Below, in pieces: positions 45,255-58,189 of a DNA stretch of 64,000 nt. Both the position numbers and the translations under genes were made by a program. The notes below the pieces were generated by a model. It was given only the letters and a program-made list of their open reading frames with translations, was not told the DNA's origin and ran no database searches. The DNA comes from Metaphire vulgaris. Its lineage: Eukaryota; Annelida; Clitellata; Crassiclitellata; Megascolecidae. How positions within the stretch are numbered: the stretch's first letter is position 1; each line of letters starts with the position of its first letter. The DNA lies in the NCBI GenBank assembly GCA_018105865.1, contig CM030840.1:8824294-8888293 (forward strand), in the 5' to 3' direction.

Positions 45255-47461
45255 AAGTAAGTAAGTAAGTAAAATCTCGTAAACTTCTACAGCGCCCCGG
45301 AAAGCAGCACAGCAGTAGCTGCTTATTCTTATGCGCTTAATCTTTCTTGAAATAGCTATAGACAGGGTGGTTTGTCGGCCGGGCAAAGGTCAGTGTATCT
45401 ATGAGGCGGCGGGTTAGGTTGTTGTTGCTATGGGGGAAATGACTTTTCGAATAGGAAGGTTTTAAGTTTAGACCTAAAGGTTTGAGGAGACAGTGAAGGA
45501 ATTAAAGGAAATGAGGATTCGGAGCTTATTGTTTGACCATGTCGTAGGCTGCGGAGGGAGGCTGGAATTGAGTTCCAAAGTTCTGGTGCGGCGTATGAAA
45601 AAGCGCGGTTGCAGATTTTGAGTGATGACTGATTTAACGGGCGTGAAAGTGTGAGATGAGATGATGATCGTGTAGGTCCAGGAGGCTGAGGCGTTAAGAG
45701 TTTACGAAGGTAAACCGGTTTTGACGAATGAAGTGAACTGTAAGTAATCGTTATTATCTTGTACTGTATACGTTCGGATATTTTAAGCCAGTGTAGTGTC
45801 TTCAGTATGGGTGAAATATGGCAGAACTTTGGTGATTTGGTTACTGGTCGGGCTAGTGCATTTTGAATTGATTGTAATTTGTTGATGGAGGTTTTTGGGA
45901 GGTTATAGTAAAGGGAGTTGCAGTAATCTAGTTTGGAATGGACTATTGAAGTGGCGATTGTGGATGCAGTTTTCATGTCAAGGCAAGGACGGAGGCGACG
46001 TAGATCACGAATATGGGCATAGCAGGATTTCGATAGTTGGGAGATCTGTGATTCTAAATTTAGGGATGAATCAATTTTGAAACCAAGATTTTTGCAGTTG
46101 GAGCAGGGGTTATTGTGGTATCTGGAGTCAGGACTAGCTTGGGACTATCAATTTTTTTAACTTGTTGGGGTAGACCTATTAAGAGGAATTCAGTCTTGGA
46201 TGGATTAAGAGCAAGGAGGTTAGATGACATCCATGACGAAATAGACGAGAATGCTGATTCAAGCAAAGTCATTGATGTGTCAAATGAGGATGGCGAAAAG
46301 GACTGGAATAACTGAGTGTCGTCGGCATAGAGTTGGTGATTCAAGTTGAGGAAATTGATTAAGGATGATAGTGGTGTGGTATATGTGGTATAAAGACTGA
46401 ACAATACAGGCCCAAGGACGGACCCTTGAGGCACTCCGAAGTTTACGCTAGGAGATGATGAGGTTTGTTTGAGACACGAAACTTGGAAGGAACGAGACTT
46501 GAGGTAAGATTTGAACCAGTGATGAGCTTTGTCGGATATGCCGAACCAGAGGGAGAGTCGCTCAAGTAGAATATTGTGATCGATAGTGTCGAATGCGGCA
46601 GAAAGGTCGAGGAGGCAAAGACCAGTGACTTGTCGGAGACCGATAGCAGTTAAGAGTCTGTCGTAAATGTAGGCCAGGACAGTTTCTGTAGAGTGATGTT
46701 TAGTGTAGGCAGATTGATGAGTGTTATATAGTGAGTTATTTGAAAGATGATCTGTGAGTCTAGAAAGGACGATTTTCTCGGTAAGTTTTGATAGAAGAGA
46801 AAGATTTGAGATCGGGCGGTAGTTATTAAGACCTTCTCGGTCAAGGCCAAGCTTTATTAGAAGAGGAATGACGAAAGAGTTTTTAAACGAGGATGGGAAA
46901 ATACCTGTGGTGAGAGATAGGTTAATAATTCTTGTTATAGTTGGCGTAAGCACAGTGGAGCACTGTTTGAGTAGAGAAGTGGGTATGGGGTCAAGATCGC
47001 ATTGTTTATTTGGAAAGGAGAGAAGGAGTTTGGATACCTCTTCTTTAGTTGCAGGATTGAAGTTGGAGAAATCGCTCGGAGGTTGTGACGGAGATGGGTG
47101 GTGAGGAGAGGTAGTTTGATTAGTCAAAGTCGAGGCAAGGTTGTTACGAATCTTGGAGATTTTTCCAGAGAAGAAATTAGCAAACGATTCAGCAAGCTGT
47201 GACACGGAAATGGTTTGAGGGAGAGGATTTGTTTCTTTGCGGTGGAATAGGTCATTTATAGTTTTCCAGAGTTTTCGTGGATTAGAGCTGTTTGTTGAGA
47301 TGATGTTAGAGTAGTATTTCTTCTTTGCAGATATGAGGAGATTATGGTAGCGGTTTGTGGCGGAACGAAGGTTTTGAAGGTCAAATGGAGAATGTGTTCT
47401 ATGGTAGGTTCTTTCCTGGCGTCTGCGAAATGATTTTAAGGCATGAATGAAAGAGTTGACG
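45255..47461 (-). pseudogene. L2-A LINE copy X: full RT
   Basis: Frame 47205-46060 (381 codons) holds the whole [87 protein letters not shown] (catalytic) and [18 protein letters not shown] frameshift near 46080 leads to 45976-45428 ([17 protein letters not shown] to FLFEKSFPP). The 3' UTR has the hairpin and a TTAC tail (45255-45272). The 5' side (to 47461) includes the RRRQERTYHRTHSPFDLQNL linker. A TTYTT duplication after LYTT adds three residues. It joins copy Y at 47461. Confidence 0.9.
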
Positions 47462-49345
47462 ATTGTGGACGCAGTCTTAATATTGAGACAAGGCGACGAA
47501 GGTCACGAATATGAATAAAGCAGGCTTTTGAAATTTGGGAGATTTGTGATTCGAAGTTTAGAAAAGAGTCAAATTTGAATCCGAGATTTCTAGCAGTTGG
47601 AACAGGGATTATTGTGGTGTCAGGAGCCAAAACTAGTTTAGGATTGTCAATTTTTTGAGTTGTTGGGGTAGTGCGATTAAAAGAAACTCTGTCTTAGATG
47701 GGTTGAGAGCGAGGAGATTAGATGACATCCATGCAGAGATTGATGAGAATGCAGATTCAAGCTCAATAATAGAAGCATTGAATGAAAGAGGTGAGAAGGA
47801 CAGGAATAGCTGAGTGTCATCGGAATAGAGTTGGTGATTTAATTTGAGGGAATTAATTAGAGATGAAAGTGGTGTGGAGTAAAGGCTGAACAGTACAGGC
47901 CCGAGAACAGATCCTTGAGGCACTCCATAATCTATACTATGAGAAAGAGACATTTGGCCGAGACAGGACACTTGAAAAGACCGAGATTTGAGATAAGATG
48001 CAAACCAGTTGTGAGCTTCTTCAGATATGCCAAACCAGAGAGAGAGAGAGTCGTTCGAGCAGAATTTTGTGATCTATGGTATCAAATGTTGCAGAGAGAT
48101 CAAGGACACAAAGGCTAGTAACTTGTCGGAGACCAATTGCAATTATGACAGACTCTTGCCTGTCATAAATGTAGGCGAGGACAGTTTAAGTTGAGTGATG
48201 TTTAGTGTAGGCAGATTGATGAGCATTATATAGTGAGTTACTTGAAAGGTGTTCATTCAGTCTTGAAAGCACAATTTTCTCAGTAAGTTTTGATAGAAGA
48301 GAAAGATTTGAGATGGGGCGATAGTTATTGAGATCTTCTCTGTCAAGACCAGGCTTTTTTAGGAGAGGAGTGACAAAATTGTTTGTGAAGGAGGATGGGA
48401 AAGTGCCTGAGATAAGAGAGAGGTTGATGATTCTAGTTATGATAGGCGTAAGCACGGTGGCACAGTGTTTGAGTAAAGAGGAAGGTATGGGATCTAGGTC
48501 GCATTGTTTGTTTGGCAAGGATAGTAGAAGTTTGGATACCTCTTCTTCAGTTGTAGGAGTGAAAGCTGGATAAATTGCATGGAGGTTGTGGGGGAGGAGG
48601 ATAATGAGGAGAGGTGATTTGAGTAATAGTGAAAGACACTACGAATCTTGGAGATTTTTACAGAGAAGAACTTAGCAAAAGATTCAGCAAGTTCTGACAG
48701 GGAAATGGATTGAGGGAGAGGTTTTGAGTCTTTGCGATGGAAAAGATCATTTACAGTTTTCCAGAGCTTACGTGGATTTGAGCTATTTGTTGAAATGATG
48801 TTAGAATAGTACTTCTTTTTGGTAGATGTAAGGAGATTATGATAGCGGTTGGTGGTGGAACGAAGATTTAAAAGGTCAGATGGAGAATGTGTTCTATTGT
48901 AGGTTCGCTCAAGACGTCTGCGAAATGACTTGAAAGCATGAATTAAAGAGTTATACCAGGGTTTGCTGTTATGAGATGAAAAAGGTCTAGTGATGATAGG
49001 AGCATGTTTATTGAGAAGACTAGAAAGCACAGTATTGTATTTATCGATCAGTGATGACAGGGTAGTAGGGGTGTTAGTAATTAGGTCAGATGACTTAATG
49101 TTATCACAGAACAAGGCAATGTCAATTTTTTTGAGACGGCGGAATGAGTAGGTGCCACGAGGTGGAGGAGTTGGTGAGCAGATACTTAGAATGGTGAAGA
49201 TGGGAAAATGATCAGATGGAGAGAATTAACTAATTGCTGAGATTGGAGATAATGATGAAGATGACGTGATAAGTAGATCTAAAGTGTGTCCAAAAGTGTG
49301 AGTTGGAAGAGATATGTGTTGTGTGAGGTTTGTATGTGTGAGCAG
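47462..49345 (-). pseudogene. L2-A LINE copy Y: EN end, linker and RT
   Basis: From 49345 the minus strand reads the EN C-part (LPTHTFGHTLDLLITSSSS and SPSDHFPIFTIL), then 49114-48494 (SLIHAFKSFRRRLERTYNRT to SLSELAESFAKFFSVKISKI), 48518-48186 (RT fingers) and 47971-47633 ([17 protein letters not shown], then QLYSDDTQLF; the box is YSDD, which still keeps both Asp). It stops in the RT thumb (HIRDLRRL) at 47462 where copy X begins in its linker. There are several frameshifts and a tandem TGACAGACTCTT duplication near 48145. Confidence 0.85.
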
Positions 49346-49362
49346 CTGCTCACACAGACAAA
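49329..49362. repeat. 34-bp palindrome at the 5' truncation point of L2-A copy Y
   Basis: tttgtatgtgtgagcag and ctgctcacacagacaaa form two 17-bp arms with one mismatch and no spacer. Intact L2-A carries the right-hand arm once, containing the natural palindrome CAGCTG (35069-35074). Here the sequence turns back on itself at that point. Confidence 0.85.
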
Positions 49363-49394
49363 TGCGATGTTATAATGCAATATGTGATGTTCAT

Positions 49395-50075
49395 ATGTTT
49401 AACTTATATATTTATTTGCTTTCATTAAGACCAATAAACATTTTTGATTGTTATATTTTAGGCTTCATTGATATATAAAAATCATTTTTTATTTCTTCAT
49501 GAGCCAACTTGGCGTCGATTTGTACAAGTGAGTGTTGCTGTTTTCGGACCAGCAGCAGGGCCGCCGAGAGGGGCCCTGGGCCGATATTGAAGAATTATTA
49601 ACAGGAATAAGAAAAAGGAGGTCGACATATCACAAGCACAGGGGCCCGACGAGTTAAAGGGGGCCTGGGCTCGGATGACATCATAAACAGCGGGGAAAAC
49701 GGCGACAGGCAAAAAAAGCTCGTCACTAGTTGTTGAGAATCGCAACACCGTTTCGTAAAAAGTGACAAGCAAAAAATAAATTTAAATAATGAATTTTCAG
49801 ACTTGTTGACTTTCTGTCAGTGGCCCGTCGGCCCTTCTGCACAGGGACCCGGAATTTCTCTCGGCGGCCCTGACCAGCAGTAGAATTTCCTAAGCGACAA
49901 ATTCCAACGTGTGAGGATGTTTTTAAAGCATACTGTTTGAACTTCAAGGCTGAAAGAGGCTGGAAATCAGTTGATCGCTGCAAAATAAGTGACCGCGATG
50001 CATGCCTTATTGCTAATGCAGTTATTAAAGACCGTAGCTGTAGGATTTGCAAAATTAACTACTTGTTTTAAAGTA
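49395..50075 (+). pseudogene. Unassigned ORF interrupted by a hAT MITE
   Basis: If the MITE at 49556-49872 and one TSD are removed, the frame reads EPTWRRFVQVSVAVFGPAVE, FPKRQIPTCEDVFKAYC and KSVDRCKISDRDACLIANAV for about 85 codons, ending at a TAA near 50070. It may be part of a transposase of the outer element. I do not recognise it with certainty. Confidence 0.4.
49556..49872. mobile_element. hAT-type MITE, 317 bp
   Basis: The TIRs are CAGGGCCGCCGAGAGG and TCTCGGCGGCCCTG. ACCAGCAG at 49548-49555 and 49873-49880 is a perfect 8-bp duplication. The interior has the ggggccctgggccga and ggggcctgggctcgga direct repeat. The terminus cagggccgccgagag is common in animal hAT elements. No coding capacity. 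Confidence 0.9.
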
Positions 50076-50264
50076 TTCTAAATTTAAATATTTTATAAAA
50101 TCTCTAGCTTTGACGAAATGGTCTTACTTATTCAATCGAAAGTTGGGAGTGGAAAACATTGTCCGATTGGAAAAAATTAACGCTTTTCAGAATCAGCATA
50201 CTCAGGAGCAACTTTCTACACATGTTACAGCTTCACAACTTCAAAAAATATTTTTTCGACCCAC

Positions 50265-50269
<5 letters not shown>

Positions 50270-50312
<43 letters not shown>
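50270..50312. repeat. TA microsatellite
   Basis: It directly follows the cgacccacctt end of the possible outer transposon and directly precedes repeat Q. Confidence 0.95.
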
Positions 50313-50314
<2 letters not shown>

Positions 50315-50319
<5 letters not shown>

Positions 50320-50580
50320 GAAGACAACGGTAGAATTCAACCTAGCGGAAGATCTTCGAGCGCAGGCGAAGCTGCTGAGAGAGGATGTCCAATTTAATGG
50401 GTCACCTCGATATACCGTTAAATCCTGACTAGTGCACGGTGAATAAGAGTTCACGGAAGGACAGAAAACAAAGACATGAATAAAGAAAAACGATGCCGGC
50501 TCGGACGTCGCCCGGATCACCAAGGTCCGCGATGGTTGTTTGGGCACTAAGACAACCAGAGATAAGTTAGATACTGAGTG
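50315..50580 (+). repeat. Interspersed repeat Q, copy 2
   Basis: It shares cagaagacaa-gg, ggaagatcttcg, tcgatatacc and gaaggacagaaaac with the minus strand of 16180-16530. The open frame is lost in this copy. Confidence 0.5.
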
Positions 50581-50739
50581 CCAATCTAAACCAAAATCAA
50601 GACTAGGAACAAAATACAGTAGTGCGTAGGAGTATGTACCTAAAATGTAAGAACACTGAAATACACGGGAGGTCTAAATATAAGTACAAGAAATAATTGA
50701 ATAAGAAGTAATAAGAAGTAATATAAGTACAAGAAATTA

Positions 50740-52014
50740 AAAAGTGTCAGTGGGATATACTGGAAATGTCAGAAACAAGATGGAAACAAAAAGGAGAGTT
50801 TGCTACATCAGTTGACGAATTAAAATACAAGATATGTTCAGGTAAAGACGATAACAGCTCACAAGAAGAAGTAGCCATACTGGTGACAAAGAAAGCAACA
50901 AGATCTCTCACCGGATACAATACAATATTATAAAGGATAATAACAGGAAGATTTAAAAAAAAGTTTGGCAAAATGACAATAATTCAAGTGTATGCACCCA
51001 CATCCGATAGCTCAGAAGAGATTATAGACATCTTTTATAACCTATTACAACCTACAACAAGTGCAATCTCAAAGCATGTTATCATAATTATAACAGGAGA
51101 CTGGAATGCTACAGTTGGAGTAGACTATGAAACTTGGAAAAGAACCATCAAAAAAGGGGGAAAGGACAACAAAATGATAGAGGAGAACGATTATTAAACT
51201 TTTGCACAGCAAATAAACTAACAATAATGAAAACATGCTTTGAAAATAGGGAAGGCAAAGAAGTGGACATTGATATCACCTGACAGCAAAACAAATAATC
51301 TAATAAACTATATAATAATTAGCAAACGATGTAAATTAAATGTATTGGATGTGAAAACGTGTGCAGCCAGAGTTGAGTCTGATCACAAACTAAGTAATGG
51401 TCAAGATTAGAATGAGAGTACAGGTGGAAAAGAACATACAAACCAGACTAGTATTTTATGTCGACAAACTAGAAGACGAGGAAACAAGAAGAATATATAA
51501 ACAAAGATTACGAACGAAAATAGCAAGCATAGAACCAAATGAAAAAAAGAGCGTCAAGAAATTTTATTCTGCACAAAGGTCCGGAATTTCTCTCGGCTGG
51601 CCTGAATGACGCGGTTGAGAGACACTGGAATAAAATGAAAGAAGAGGTACAGAAAACAGCAATGGAGGTAATTGAGAAAAAAGATAACAAACCTCAAAAG
51701 GAATGGGTTAGTCAATAAGTATTACAACTGTGTAAGCAAAGAAGGGCAATTAGAATAGAAGGAACAGATAAGCATAACATAAACTGGATTACTAAAGAAA
51801 TAACAAGAAAATTAGAAAGAGATAAAAAGAATTGTCTTCAAAACACACGCAAAGTAATACAAAACAACTACAGTGCCAACAGAATTCAGGAAATGTATAA
51901 AGGAATCAAAAAACTAAGCGATGACTATAACATGAAAGTAGCAACCATAAAAGATAAAACGGGAGAATCTTAACAAATAACATTGAAATAACAGGCAGAT
52001 GGAGTGTTCTAAAG

Positions 52015-52089
<75 letters not shown>

Positions 52090-52620
52090 GAGACGGACTC
52101 AACAGTGCTCCAAGAACGAATATCCAGGAGACATCATCAGACATCTTGAAAGATGAAGTACAACAAGCAGTGAAAGAAATCAAGAAAAATAAAACCCCTG
52201 TCATTGATATAATATACCAACTAAACTAGTGAAGGCAGGAGGAGAACGCTTATAGACACCCTGTATAAACTAATTAACAAGATCTACTACAACGAAACAG
52301 TGCCAGATGACTGGGCAAAAGGAATTATCATACCAATATACAAAGGAAAGGGAGACAAAGAAATATGCGATAACTATAGAGTAATAACTCTGCTCAGTAT
52401 ATCAGGAAAAGTCTTCGCAAAGATTATACAAAACAGAATCAGTGGTTATATAGAAAAGGTAATGGGAGAAGAACAAGCAAGGATTCAGACCTGGAAGAAG
52501 TACCATAGACCAACTCTTTACCTTAATTAAGACAGCTGATAGAAAAACAAACAGAGGCAAATAAAGCAGTCTACATCAATTTCATTGACTACAAACAGGC
52601 TCTTGATTACATCAGAAGTT
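50740..52620 (+). pseudogene. EN-RT LINE, long decayed copy
   Basis: EN (50745-51420) reads ETRWKQKGEFATSVDELKYK (EN block 2 with catalytic Glu), VAILVTKKATRSLTGYN, TIIQVYAPTSDSSEEIIDIF and ITGDWNATVGVD. RT (52240-52620) reads KLINKIYYNETVPDDWAKGI, CDNYRVITLLSISGKVFAKI, IQNRISGYIEKVMGEEQA and FIDYKQALDYI (first catalytic Asp), then ends. A TA array (52017-52084) splits the linker. A short piece at 51579-51606 repeats the MITE-type ggaatttctctcggc found at 49849. There are many stops. It breaks off before YADD at 52620. Confidence 0.8.
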
Positions 52621-52624
52621 CGTC

Positions 52625-54125
<1,501 letters not shown>

Positions 54126-54229
54126 AACATGACGATGATAAATCCTTAATTAAAAAATACAGTTGAAAAATTATTATTATTAGCGTTAACGTTATACTTC
54201 TAGACGAAAAACGCTATTATGGACAAGGT

Positions 54230-54481
54230 CGTAGACAGACAAATCTATTGGTAAACAGTTGGATACGTTTGCAGAATGAAAGAGGAAAGACTGATAAAGG
54301 CCGTGCTAATCGGTTGGTGTGTGAAAAAAAGAGGAAGATCAAAGAGAAGACGGATTAACGACATTCTTTCAATGGACTTGACACATGGCCAAAGAAAGGA
54401 AAGGGTCATGGCCGAGCACTTCTCCACCTTTGGCTCTGACGGTCTTTTTGGAATATAGGGTGTGATGATGATGATGATGCT

Positions 54482-54512
<31 letters not shown>

Positions 54513-54520
54513 ACGAAGAC
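54230..54520 (+). pseudogene. LINE C-terminal fragment with ATG-repeat tail
   Basis: An open frame reads RGRSKRRRINDILSMDLTHG and RKERVMAEHFSTFGSDGLFG, stops at 54458, and is followed by gatgatgatgatg with CTG units (54463-54512). It resembles the end of an EN-RT LINE. The clade is uncertain. Confidence 0.5.
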
Positions 54521-54846
54521 GGCTAGAATACACAGGCCTGCATTTTTTAACTTTTTGAAAATTGTTTTAATTTCAAAGGCTGAATTGTATGTAGTTTAAT
54601 GTGCTAATTTCATAAATGAAAACCGGTTTCCTCCATCACGTAAGAATTTGTAACAAAACATGAAATGAAATTTATACGATAAGCTAAAAATTAGCATATA
54701 TAGCAGTACAAGCGTATGTACTTGATCCTGGTTTTTACTCCATTCAAAGTATACAAATGTCACTTAATGTAAAATGAACAATTAACACTATAATAAAGTT
54801 CAATATGATCTTTAGTCCTTTTCACACATCATTTTCACTCTTCTTT
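54521..54846. other. No gene recognised
   Basis: AT-rich spacer between a LINE tail and the end of a CYIC gene copy. An AATAAA-like signal for the minus-strand gene may lie near 54795 (tataataaag reversed gives ctttattata), not convincing. Confidence 0.35.
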
Positions 54847-56120
54847 TCAAAGCTTGTTTTTTGACACTTCCGTTTGTAGACCTTTTCTGGTAACTCCCTC
54901 CGTTAGCATCCAACAGTAGCCAGCAATCATGTTAACATTCCAACGCCCTTGATATCTCCTTTCCATTTCCTTGACATCCTGGTGAAATCTTTCACCTTGT
55001 TCTTCGCTTACTGATCCTAGGTTTTCTGGGATGTAGTCAGCATGGGAGTTCAGAAAGTGGAGTTTCAAACTCATCGAGCAACCCAAGGTTTTTAGTTTGT
55101 TGAGCATGTTTGCAACGATTGACTGAGTGGGCCACCGGCAGTGATGCATACTTGTTGCCATTCTGCAGAAGAACTGCCTTTAAACTTCTTTTTGATGCGT
55201 CAATAAAAAGCCGCCAGTTGTTGCAATCATACTCAATGTCAAACATGCCCATCAACTTTGATACATCGTTACAGTTTTGAGTAAAAAATGGAATGAAATC
55301 ATTTTCGCGGTTCCTGTACCAAGAAAAAAATTGTGAAAAATTATCTTGCCCCAAGAAAAGCGTAAATGACGCTACTGCGTAATCAATGTAGGCCTATATG
55401 ATAGCTATGCCTAATACAAAGGATAAAAGCTGAAAATAATACTAAGTCCACAAGGGAGCAAATTAACAAGGAATTTGTAATTTTTTGGGTGGGGGAATTT
55501 GTATTTTTAGGGGAATTAGCTAGAAGATTTTTCTGTCTCAGTCTAGAACCAAGCAACTCAGCAGATTCTTTCGTTAAGTCTAAATACCTGACCAAATCAT
55601 TCAACTCTTGTGAAAATTGTTGAGGCTCAATGCAAGGAACAGTGAACTCTTCATCTGAAAAGTCAATGTCTTCATCTGATGTGCCTGATATAGAAATATT
55701 TTCCAGTGATTCAGGAACAGAAGGTATAGGAACGTCCAGACCATGAGGTACAGGACGAATCGCACTCGGAAGGCTTGGACAGAAAAGTTTTTTCCTGTTT
55801 TTCAAATTGTAACCTTCCACATTGCACGAACAGAAATAGCAGTCATCAGAATGATTTCTAGCTTCTCTCCAGATCATAGGAATCCCAAAGCGAAAAGATT
55901 TCTTCTTACCCTGATACCACTGACGAAGTTCTTCAACACAAATGGAACACACTTTGTGTGGTGCCCATGACTTGTCTTGGTCACATAACTTAACCCCAAA
56001 ATAGGCAAAATAGACTTTTTTCACGAATTCAGTCATATTTCGCTGTTGTTTTTTCACTACGAAGCTGCCACAAATATAACAGAAGCTATCAGGTGAAACA
56101 CGACAACCTCTTGCAGCCAT
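54847..56120 (-). pseudogene. CYIC-family protein, copy 2 (internal deletion)
   Basis: The start MAARGCRVSPDSFCYICGSF at 56120 is open for 245 codons: HKVCSICVEELRQWYQGKKK, MIWREARNHSDDCYFCSCN, RPVPHGLDVPIPSV and QELNDLVRYLDLTKESAELL. Then NDFIPFFTQNCNDVSKLMGM and EYDCNNWRLFIDASKRSLKA (55354-55150) follow in another frame. The C-terminus (55161-54847) reads SMSLKLHFLNSHADYIPENL, SVSEEQGERFHQDVKEMERR and YQGRWNVNMIAGYCW. About 200 residues found in copy 1 (the GLMKNFVKAM to VVANFLGNY part) are missing after NGNKYASLP. The Cys pairs CYIC, CSIC and CYFC are all kept. The first 200 residues are intact, so it is the youngest copy at that end. Confidence 0.75.
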
Positions 56121-57090
56121 TTCTACTTAGCTTTTACCGAAAGTCACACTTAACGATGTACTTCACACCGCTTCCGAAACTCCACTAACCGAAGCACGCT
56201 TACAAGCCCCTTTTATAACTACTTAGTATAATGATTGCATCGTCCCACAAGGGAATTGTGCGACATCAAAATGGCGTCATCAACCGTATTGCGCAACCTC
56301 GGCGTATTACATCGTGTGCGCAATCTCGGCGCCCTTCACCCTCTTGCAAGCACAATATCAACCGTGAAAATTACTAAAAATAGTCTCAGTCCTCTTATGT
56401 TACCTAATATATGTATCAAAAATTCATCATTTAATGTACGATGTGACCTAATAAATATATAAAAATTGATTTCTTCACCAATTAAGCCGGGTGCAAGAAA
56501 TTCTTCATTTAATAGAACAAATGTTGGTTTTAGGTGAAACCGGTGGGTGATGGAATTTTTTGCTTATTTTTCCTGATTTCAGCTACCAAATTTACATAAG
56601 AATCAACATTTCGTTTTGAAACAATTTTTTCATCGCAGGCCTGTGTTAATTATTTATATATCAGAGTATAAGGATCATTATTCATTGATAATAACAACAC
56701 AAAATGGTGATAAAAATGGTAATATAACTGAAACGGATAATAGGCACAAAATATATCTATAATCAAGGTTTTTACTTTTAGGGTCTGCAATTATGGTGAC
56801 ACTGATAAATTATCTTTTTAATGTTGATGTTTGTAAAAATAGTTTCTGCTTAGTTATTTGTTCTCTTATTATTAAGATATGGTATTTTCCAATGCTATTT
56901 CCCCTGCTGAAGTATCAGTTCTGGAGTCAGTCTTGAACGGCGGTGAAACTTTGAGCCTTAAGGTGAGAAAAGTTGTTTGTCAATATTATATTGCATTCAT
57001 GCAATATAATATTGACTTTGAATATTGAAGTTCATATTCGTGCTAAACTTGTACAAAACTAAAAGGAAGTAATAAGAATTAGCGATACTA
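56121..57090. other. No gene recognised
   Basis: The first 150 bases are upstream of the CYIC start and GC-richer (cttccgaaactccactaacc), possibly its 5' flank or an element end. The rest is AT-rich with no supported signal. An inverted pair caatattatattgcattcat and atgcaatataatattga lies at 56982-57015. Confidence 0.4.
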
Positions 57091-57094
57091 TTTC

Positions 57095-57360
57095 AGAATG
57101 ACTTTGAATAAGAAAGGAGTCAGGCAAAGATGCATGCTATCACCTTATCTATTTAATATCATGTTTTAAATGATAATGAAAGATGCTCTGAAAGGATTTA
57201 ATGGGGAGTAAAAATATTGGGAAAGACAACCAGTAATCTAAGATATGCTGTTGATGTGGTGTTACTAGCACAGTTAAAAGGAACTGCAGAAACTGTTACT
57301 AGCTTTGAATTGAGAATAAATGAGAATAAATTAATGAGAATAAAACAATAATGGTTGAAA
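57095..57360 (+). pseudogene. EN-RT LINE RT palm fragment
   Basis: The frames read KKGVRQRCMLSPYLFNIMF, then MIMKDALKGFNGE and, after a frameshift, LRYAVDVVLLAQ. The last is the catalytic box with YADD changed to YAVD. The family pattern GVRQGC.LSP.LFN is clear. Both sides are missing. Confidence 0.7.
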
Positions 57361-58185
57361 TTTAATGATATGAATAGCTCGCATCTGTCCGCTAACACCA
57401 TCTTCACCGGATGAGACGCCTTTGTCATTTGATAATCGTTGCTAAGCAACACCATATTTAATAATGGGAGTAGCCAGAAGATGTCTCATAACTGCTTGTC
57501 TGGCATTGTCACATTGTCTATACGAGGTGGAGCACCGGACTGTGATTCAAGTCCCCGCAGTGGTAGAATTCTTTTGGATTATGACCCAAGCGTCCTAGTC
57601 GACTCAGCTGTCAATGGAAGGAAAGACGGCAAATGGAAAGGCTGGCAAACCAGCCTAATTCTGCCATTGCTATGTAGAGCTGAAGATGCCAACCATCTGG
57701 TTCTACCATGGGCCTCTTGACCTATGGCGTATACCTTTTTTAATATATAGCCTATTTTTTTCATAAATTGCCTTATAGCATATTAGGGCTGACGGTTTAA
57801 TGCACCGATTTTCGGGAAATATGCGGTACACAGAGATCCCAAATATGAGGGAAAATGCGAAAATGTATCATTTATAAGCTGGCATTTTCCATTTATGCGC
57901 AGAGGCATAGTCTGGAATTTGATTGGGGATAAATTAGGAGTATATATTGTTATATACAGGACGCGATTTTTAGGGGAAGGGTGGCATTTTCTTCCTCACT
58001 GCCCAACTACATACCTCCACTGAGGTGGCTACTGACACCCAGCCATGGAAGCCAATCTTCCACGTATAATGCGATGGTCGACATGCTGCCTCAGATGCAC
58101 CAACTGGCAAAAAACCTGACAAGACATTTGCGTCAATTCCTGTCACGGCAACTCTGTATTAATGTTAAATGATAATTGCAGATTT
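57361..58185. other. No gene recognised
   Basis: Short frames at 57439-57720 are not recognised. Nothing else is supported. Confidence 0.4.
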
Positions 58186-58189
58186 TAAT

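Larger units (their letters stand above)
41846..50268. mobile_element. Possible outer transposon filled by later insertions
   Basis: The left end at 41846 is tagggtgggtcaaaca and the right end at 50268 is the inverse of taaaggtgggtcgaaa. Just inside each end there is a matching ttgtaacatg...aaagttgctc. Both outer sides are long TA arrays, as if the element landed in one. The ends also resemble those of the 42479-44352 element. The span includes three L2-A copies and more, so the pairing is a hypothesis. Confidence 0.35.

Noticed and set aside
46115..48573. Plus-strand ORFs opposite the L2-A copies
   Set aside because: They are antisense shadows of RT coding sequence on the minus strand.
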